A stretch of 64,000 nucleotides of DNA from Microvirga massiliensis (GTDB lineage: Bacteria; Pseudomonadota; Alphaproteobacteria; Rhizobiales; Beijerinckiaceae): assembly GCF_001006805.1 (NCBI RefSeq), contig NZ_LN811352.1:134813-198812 (forward strand), given 5' to 3'. The notes under the pieces are model-generated. The model was not told the origin of the DNA. It made no database searches and saw only the letters and a program-made list of their open reading frames with translations. Positions 60,095 to 64,000 of this stretch are shown here, one piece after another (position 1 is the stretch's first letter; each line of letters opens with the position of its first letter). Both the position numbers and the translations under genes were made by a program.

Positions 60095-60199
60095 ATGCGA
60101 CCAGAACAAAAAGAATACATTGAGCGGCGGCAACGGGTTCGGAGCAAGAGATTGCAGGAGCTGGAGGAGGGGCCTGTGATCGAGATAGGCCGGTAGAGT
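60095..60199 (+). CDS. Possible tiny charged protein (34 aa), unidentified
   Basis: A short frame from an ATG encodes MRPEQKEYIERRQRVRS and a Glu/Leu/Arg-rich helix ending EEGPVIEIGR, stopping at a TAG near 60196. It looks like a natural helical peptide, but there is no clear ribosome site and it lies in the uvrA leader on the opposite strand. It may be chance. Confidence 0.22.
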
Positions 60200-60282
60200 A
60201 GTCGCCAGCAGGGCCCTTTCGATGGCAAACGGACAAGCTTCCGCCTGGCCGATGCCATGACAAAGAGCTTGCTCCCGTAACG

Positions 60283-60297
60283 GAACAAATATAGAAC
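60283..60297. promoter_or_regulatory. SOS (LexA) operator between uvrA and ssb
   Basis: GAAC-N7-GAAC, an exact match to the LexA operator of alphaproteobacteria. It overlaps the likely -10 elements of both divergent promoters, so LexA could repress uvrA and ssb at once. uvrA and ssb are classic SOS genes, which supports the call. Confidence 0.88.
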
Positions 60298-60414
60298 GTT
60301 TAGCGATGCCCCCAATAGCCTGGGGACAGGAGAGTGATGGTCCGATCCTCGGCTTGCTTGGGCTCGCTTGCGCGCGTCACAACGGGTCCGAGGTGACATT
60401 GTGGAGAGGCTCCC

Positions 60415-60915
60415 ATGGCGGGAAGCGTGAATAAGGTAATACTGGTCGGCAATCTCGGGAAAGACCCCGAAGTCCGGCGGCTGAACTCAGGCGAGCCGGT
60501 CGTGAACCTGCGTATCGCGACCTCCGAGTCCTGGAAGGACAAGGCTACGGGCGAGCGCAAGGAAAAGACCGAGTGGCACCAGGTCGTTATCTTCAATGAG
60601 AACCTGGCCAGAATTGCCGAGCAGTATCTCCGGAAAGGCTCGAAGGTCTACGTCGAGGGCCAGCTTCAGACCAGGAAATGGCAGGATCAGTCCGGCCAGG
60701 AGCGCTATACTACAGAGGTCGTGCTCCAGCGCTTCCGTGGTGAACTCACGCTTCTCGACGGGCGAGGCGGCGGAGCGTCCGAGCAAATGGACGAGGAGGG
60801 CGGCCAGATCAGCCGGGGCGGCGATTTCGGACGTTCGTCTCCCATGGAGCGGCGGCCGGCAGCAGCCAGCGGAGGCTCCAGGTTCAACGACCTGGACGAC
60901 GATATCCCGTTCTGA
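60415..60915 (+). CDS. ssb: Single-stranded DNA-binding protein
   Basis: 166 residues. The OB fold (1-115) begins [21 protein letters not shown] and includes [16 protein letters not shown] and [21 protein letters not shown] Gly/Ser-rich linker leads to the acidic protein-docking tail DLDDDIPF. It protects single strands in replication and repair; its promoter holds an SOS operator. Confidence 0.97.
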   Translation: MAGSVNKVILVGNLGKDPEVRRLNSGEPVVNLRIATSESWKDKATGERKEKTEWHQVVIFNENLARIAEQYLRKGSKVYVEGQLQTRKWQDQSGQERYTTEVVLQRFRGELTLLDGRGGGASEQMDEEGGQISRGGDFGRSSPMERRPAAASGGSRFNDLDDDIPF

Positions 60916-61001
60916 GTCCTGTATCCGACGGGAGGAGGTGCCAACCCGATCTCCTTGGGAACTATTCCTTCTCCCGTTGAACGGTCCGGTAAGGCTTGTC
61001 C

Positions 61002-61030
61002 GATGGCTCCCCTTGGGGGGAGCCATCCTT
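61002..61030 (+). terminator. Hairpin terminator after ssb
   Basis: An 11-base-pair perfect stem (GATGGCTCCCC and GGGGAGCCATC) with a TTGG loop lies 86 bases after the ssb stop. Only two T residues follow, so ending may be partial. Confidence 0.65.
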
Positions 61031-61085
61031 GCATGGCGGCTGAGCCTCGCGACCCGAGTGCCAATACACGGGAGAGGCTCGCATC

Positions 61086-61508
61086 GTGCAGCAGCAGGTA
61101 TCCGTCATCACGCTAGGGGTCAGTGACCTCGAGCGGTCGCGCCGGTTCTATGTCGAGGGCTTCGGCTGGATGCCCGTATTCCAGAACGACGAAATCGTCT
61201 TCTACCAGATGAATGGCTTCGTTCTCGGCACCTGGCTCGCAGCTTGCCTTGCGACCGATATGCAGCGAGAGGGACTTGCACGCCCGGGCGCATTCGCCCT
61301 CGCGCATAACGTCCAGGGCCGCGAGGCAGTGCAACCCCTTCTGGAGCGGCTTTCAAATCATGGAGGACGCATCCTGAAGGCAGCCACCGAGCCTCCGCAC
61401 GGGGGCCTCAGCGGCTATGTCGCGGATCCCGATGACCACGCCTGGGAGATTGCCTGGAATCCGGCCTGGGCGATCAGCCCCGAAGGACTGGTGACTTTCG
61501 GCCTCTGA
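61086..61508 (+). CDS. VOC family (glyoxalase fold) protein
   Basis: 140 residues from a GTG. The fold begins VSVITLGVSDLERSRRFYVEGFGW and ends GYVADPDDHAWEIAWNPAW, where the Glu is the usual metal ligand. Members include glyoxalases, dioxygenases and resistance proteins; the reaction here cannot be read. Confidence 0.88.
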   Translation: MQQQVSVITLGVSDLERSRRFYVEGFGWMPVFQNDEIVFYQMNGFVLGTWLAACLATDMQREGLARPGAFALAHNVQGREAVQPLLERLSNHGGRILKAATEPPHGGLSGYVADPDDHAWEIAWNPAWAISPEGLVTFGL

Positions 61509-61568
61509 CGTCCTGTGCCGTTTCGGCCCGGTCGTGACAGTTGCCCGCTAGAGCGCTAGGGAAATGAG

Positions 61569-61598
61569 AGGCGGCCCCGACGGCCGCCTTTCTGCATT
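61569..61598 (+). terminator. Hairpin between the VOC and M20 genes
   Basis: AGGCGGCC and GGCCGCCT form an 8-base-pair stem with a 5-base loop, followed by TTCTGCATTCT. It lies 60 bases after the VOC stop and just before the M20 gene. Confidence 0.65.
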
Positions 61599-61615
61599 CT
61601 CGCCGGCCAGAGACC

Positions 61616-62722
61616 ATGACGCCCGAAGTTCCTGCTGATCTTCTTACCTGGATTCGTACCGAGAGCCCGACGCACGATAGCGGCGGGGTCAATCGGATGA
61701 TGGATCTCGTCCAGGAATTTCTCTCCGGTTCTCCCGTGAATCTGGAGAGGATTCCGGGAACGGATGGTCTTGGCGACTGCATTCTCCTGCGGGCCGGGCC
61801 GAATCGCGATGAGCCTTGCACGCTCGTCCTGTCGCATCTCGACACCGTGCATCCGGTTGGCACCCTTGCAAAGCTTCCGATACGTCAGGAAGGTGATCGT
61901 CTCTACGGGCCCGGTGTCTACGACATGAAGGGAGGTGCGTATCTTGCGCTCCATGCCTTCCGGGACGTTACCCGCGCCGCGAGCGCATCGAGACCCGTCA
62001 CCTTCCTCGTGACCTCCGATGAGGAGATCGGAAGCCCGATGACTCGGCCGATCATCGAGGATCTGGCGCGAAGCTCCGCCTACACCCTCGTCACCGAACC
62101 CGCTCGTGATGGAGGCAAGATCGTCACCTCCCGCAAGGGCGTCGGGCGCTTCGACGTGCATGTCGAAGGGCGGCCGGCTCATGCGGGATCAAGACATCAG
62201 GACGGCCGCAGCGCGATCCGGGAGGCGGCGCGGCTGATCCTCGCAGTGGAGGGCATGACGGATTACGGCCGAGGGGTCACGACGACTGTCGGCCTCGTCA
62301 ACGGTGGCACGGCAGTGAACACCATTCCTCAGCATTGCCAGTTCACAATCGACCTTCGCGTCACGAATGCTGCCGACGGCGAAGCCTGCTCCGCGGCGAT
62401 TCTGGCGCTGCAATCCGGGAATTCAGACGTCGCCGTTCACGTCACCGGCGGAATGAACCGTCCGCCCTATGAGCGGAGCCCCGGCGTGATCGAGCTTTTC
62501 GAGAAAGCGCAGGCCATCGCAGCCGAAATCGGCTTCGATCTACTGGACATTCCGCAGAGCGGGGGCGGCTCCGACGGGAATTTCACTGCTGCGCTCGGCG
62601 TACCGACGCTCGATGGGCTGGGAATCGATGGAGACGGGGCTCACACCCTGCACGAGTATGGCCTCCTTTCGTCGATCGCCCCGCGGCGGGAGCTCATGCG
62701 GCGGCTGCTCGAGAGCCTCTGA
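61616..62722 (+). CDS. M20 family metallopeptidase (carboxypeptidase G2-like)
   Basis: 368 residues. The two-zinc site is complete: His74 and Asp76 in LSHLDTVHP, Asp103 in GPGVYDMKGG, Glu136-Glu137 in TSDEEIGSP, plus RPAHAGS of the dimer domain and a late His (DGAHTLHEYG). It resembles glutamate carboxypeptidases that cleave C-terminal glutamate or acylated amino acids. No signal peptide is seen, so it is cytoplasmic. It ends five bases from the opposed marC gene. Confidence 0.9.
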   Translation: MTPEVPADLLTWIRTESPTHDSGGVNRMMDLVQEFLSGSPVNLERIPGTDGLGDCILLRAGPNRDEPCTLVLSHLDTVHPVGTLAKLPIRQEGDRLYGPGVYDMKGGAYLALHAFRDVTRAASASRPVTFLVTSDEEIGSPMTRPIIEDLARSSAYTLVTEPARDGGKIVTSRKGVGRFDVHVEGRPAHAGSRHQDGRSAIREAARLILAVEGMTDYGRGVTTTVGLVNGGTAVNTIPQHCQFTIDLRVTNAADGEACSAAILALQSGNSDVAVHVTGGMNRPPYERSPGVIELFEKAQAIAAEIGFDLLDIPQSGGGSDGNFTAALGVPTLDGLGIDGDGAHTLHEYGLLSSIAPRRELMRRLLESL

Positions 62723-62727
62723 TCGCC

Positions 62728-63363
62728 TCACCCGGACGCCGGAATGAGTTCCAGGATGCCGTCGACGACGAACTGAACGGCAAGGCCCGCCAGTATCAAG
62801 CCGAGCAGTCGGCTCAGAACCACGTTCCCGGTGGCGCCCAGGAATCGTGCGACCCGGTCTGCCGCCAGAAAGAGCGCGAAACAGGTGGCGACGCCGACAC
62901 CGATCAGCAGAATCAGGCTGATCAGATACAGCGGCCGTTCGTGGGTGCGGCCCGCCAAGAGGATCGTCGCCGTGATCGCACCCGGGCCAGCCATCAGGGG
63001 AATCGCCAGGGGAAAGGCAGCCACATTCCGGATGTGGTCCTCGGTGATGGCCACATCGACGGTGTTCTGCTTCCGGTCCGTTCGGCGCTCGAAGACCATT
63101 TCGAAGGCGATCCAGAACAGGAGCAGCCCGCCGGAGATCCGGAATGCGGGCAACCCGACACCGAGAAGGTCGAACAGCAGGTCCCCACCGACGCCGAAGA
63201 AGACCAGGATCCCGAATGCAATGAGAGATGCCCGCAGCGCTACCTGACGCCGTTCAGCGCTGTTCATGCCCCTCGTGACCGAGATGAAGATGGGGACCAG
63301 GCCAGCCGGATCGAGCGTCACGAGCAGCGTCACCAGGGCCGTCGAAACGAAGTCGAAGAGCAT
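62728..63363 (-). CDS. MarC family membrane protein
   Basis: 211 residues with six membrane helices. The MarC/UPF0056 pattern is clear (LLVTLDPAGLVPIFISVT, FRISGGLLLFWIAFEM, PLAIPLMAGPGAITATILL, RLLGLILAGLAVQFVVDGI). Function is unknown despite its old name. An ATG at 63363 is preferred to a TTG two codons upstream. Confidence 0.9.
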   Translation of the reverse strand: MLFDFVSTALVTLLVTLDPAGLVPIFISVTRGMNSAERRQVALRASLIAFGILVFFGVGGDLLFDLLGVGLPAFRISGGLLLFWIAFEMVFERRTDRKQNTVDVAITEDHIRNVAAFPLAIPLMAGPGAITATILLAGRTHERPLYLISLILLIGVGVATCFALFLAADRVARFLGATGNVVLSRLLGLILAGLAVQFVVDGILELIPASG

Positions 63364-63533
63364 CGTCAATCCCTATCTCGGCCGCCCCAAAGGCTCGATC
63401 GATCGGTGGTCCCGGCAAACGGCGTCGCGAAGGCGTGACCTATGGGAAAACATCTTTCTCGAGGGCGAGGATGGCCGGACCGGCACGGGCCGAGAAATCG
63501 CTTCGAGTTCGTGGATAAACAGCCGCAAAATGC

Positions 63534-63562
63534 TTGAAAATCCACGCTTTCTCGCCCATTTA
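63534..63562 (+). promoter_or_regulatory. Probable gyrA promoter
   Basis: TTGAAA (63534-63539) and CATTTA (63557-63562) with a 17-base spacer lie about 90 bases before the gyrA start, in the 290-base gap after marC. The -10 is weak. No gene is recognised in the gap. Confidence 0.45.
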
Positions 63563-63653
63563 AGGAGTTAAGTCCCTTCATGAGATTCGCGCGTGATCCG
63601 GGTGCCGGGCGGGGGGCTCGGCTCGCCGGCAATGTCGTGTAGAAAGAGCAGTC

Positions 63654-64000
63654 TTGAGCAATCCGAACGATAATCGTCCTGGAGGTCCTTCGGGCGAACT
63701 TCCGGCGACCGACATCAAGCCGGTTTCCATCACCGAGGAGATGAAGCGCTCCTACCTCGATTACGCGATGAGCGTGATCGTGAGCCGTGCCCTGCCGGAT
63801 GCCCGTGATGGATTGAAACCGGTTCATCGCCGCATCCTCTACTCGATGCACGAGAACAACTACACGCCCGATCGGAAATACGTGAAGTCCGCGCGCATCG
63901 TCGGTGACGTGATGGGTCAGTATCACCCTCACGGCGACTCCGCGATCTACGATGCCCTCGTGCGCATGGCGCAGGACTTCTCCCTCCGGCTCATGCTGGT
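63654..64000 (+). CDS. gyrA: DNA gyrase subunit A, 5' part
   Basis: The first 115 residues of GyrA, cut by the window edge. TTG is the likely start (63654-63656); the frame then encodes a Pro/Gly/Asn-rich lead and [34 protein letters not shown] and [20 protein letters not shown], the quinolone-pocket region. Ser and Asp of the resistance positions read as Ser (HGDSAIYD) and the following Asp/Tyr context; the catalytic Tyr lies beyond the window. Its short lead and sequence fit GyrA rather than ParC. Confidence 0.93.
   Translation, partial: MSNPNDNRPGGPSGELPATDIKPVSITEEMKRSYLDYAMSVIVSRALPDARDGLKPVHRRILYSMHENNYTPDRKYVKSARIVGDVMGQYHPHGDSAIYDALVRMAQDFSLRLML

Larger units (their letters stand above)
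60006..60414. other. Divergent uvrA-ssb regulatory region
   Basis: About 410 bases between two divergent repair genes. It contains the SOS operator at 60283-60297 and one doubtful 34-codon frame. Around the operator, the minus strand shows TTGGGG, a 16-base spacer and TATATT (uvrA), and the plus strand shows TTGCTC, a 17-base spacer and TAGAAC (ssb), so the operator overlaps both -10 regions. Confidence 0.6.

Noticed and set aside
1..64000. Search for a defence island, prophage, IS element, CRISPR array, biosynthetic cluster, tRNA or rRNA gene
   Set aside because: No integrase, transposase, repeat-spacer pattern, toxin-antitoxin pair or RNA gene could be recognised; nearly all genes are conserved housekeeping functions.

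Overview
The window is 64 kb of GC-rich bacterial chromosome made almost entirely of housekeeping genes. Gene content and order point to an alphaproteobacterium of the Hyphomicrobiales (Rhizobiales). The pointers are: tatABC-serS-surE-pcm-nlpD-yajC-secDF; scpAB next to nagZ and an SPOR protein; erpA, dgt and argS together; GatCAB with an AspRS that looks non-discriminating; TrmFO; a DUF1127 protein; and a GAAC-N7-GAAC SOS operator of the alphaproteobacterial type. A family- or genus-level name is not supported by what I can read. I see no prophage, insertion sequence, CRISPR array, rRNA or tRNA gene.

Layout. 1-8.3 kb: the tail of an unknown gene, a large multidomain glycosyltransferase, a class A penicillin-binding protein coupled to an exported unknown protein, and azlCD. 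8.6-13.8 kb: parE and topA on the minus strand. 14-18.1 kb: pyrB, a pyrC-like gene lacking metal-ligand histidines, plsY and dprA in one run. 18.1-26.5 kb: an AEC permease, ruvX, a UPF0173 hydrolase, gatC-gatA, gatB, small membrane proteins and two GNAT acetyltransferases. 26.6-30.7 kb: aspS overlapping a glycosyltransferase and a methyltransferase, then an opposed hexapeptide acyltransferase. 30.7-36.6 kb: maeB, an exported unknown protein, erpA and a dGTPase. 36.6-49.6 kb: a plus-strand series argS, SPOR protein, nagZ, scpA, scpB, ABC ATPase, tatABC, serS, surE, pcm, nlpD, closed by a strong terminator. 49.7-56.7 kb: DUF815 ATPase, yajC-secD-secF, a Mth938-like protein and a squalene-synthase-fold protein, trmFO and a DUF1127 gene. 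57-64 kb: uvrA and ssb divergent around an SOS operator, a VOC protein, an M20 peptidase, MarC and the 5' end of gyrA.

Functional themes. Protein export is nearly complete here (TatABC and YajC-SecDF). Indirect tRNA amidation is represented by AspRS plus all three GatCAB subunits. Topology and chromosome handling are dense (ParE, TopA, GyrA, ScpA, ScpB), as is DNA repair (UvrA, SSB, RuvX, DprA). Cell-wall work is covered by the PBP, NagZ, SPOR and NlpD proteins.

I did not find a clearly new multi-gene system. The most useful leads are the paired homologues of mitochondrial complex I assembly factors behind secDF, the metal-ligand-less dihydroorotase, the SOS operators at uvrA/ssb and perhaps parE, a possible one-base frameshift at the start of azlC, the orphan ABC ATPase between scpB and tatA, and two exported proteins of unknown function.
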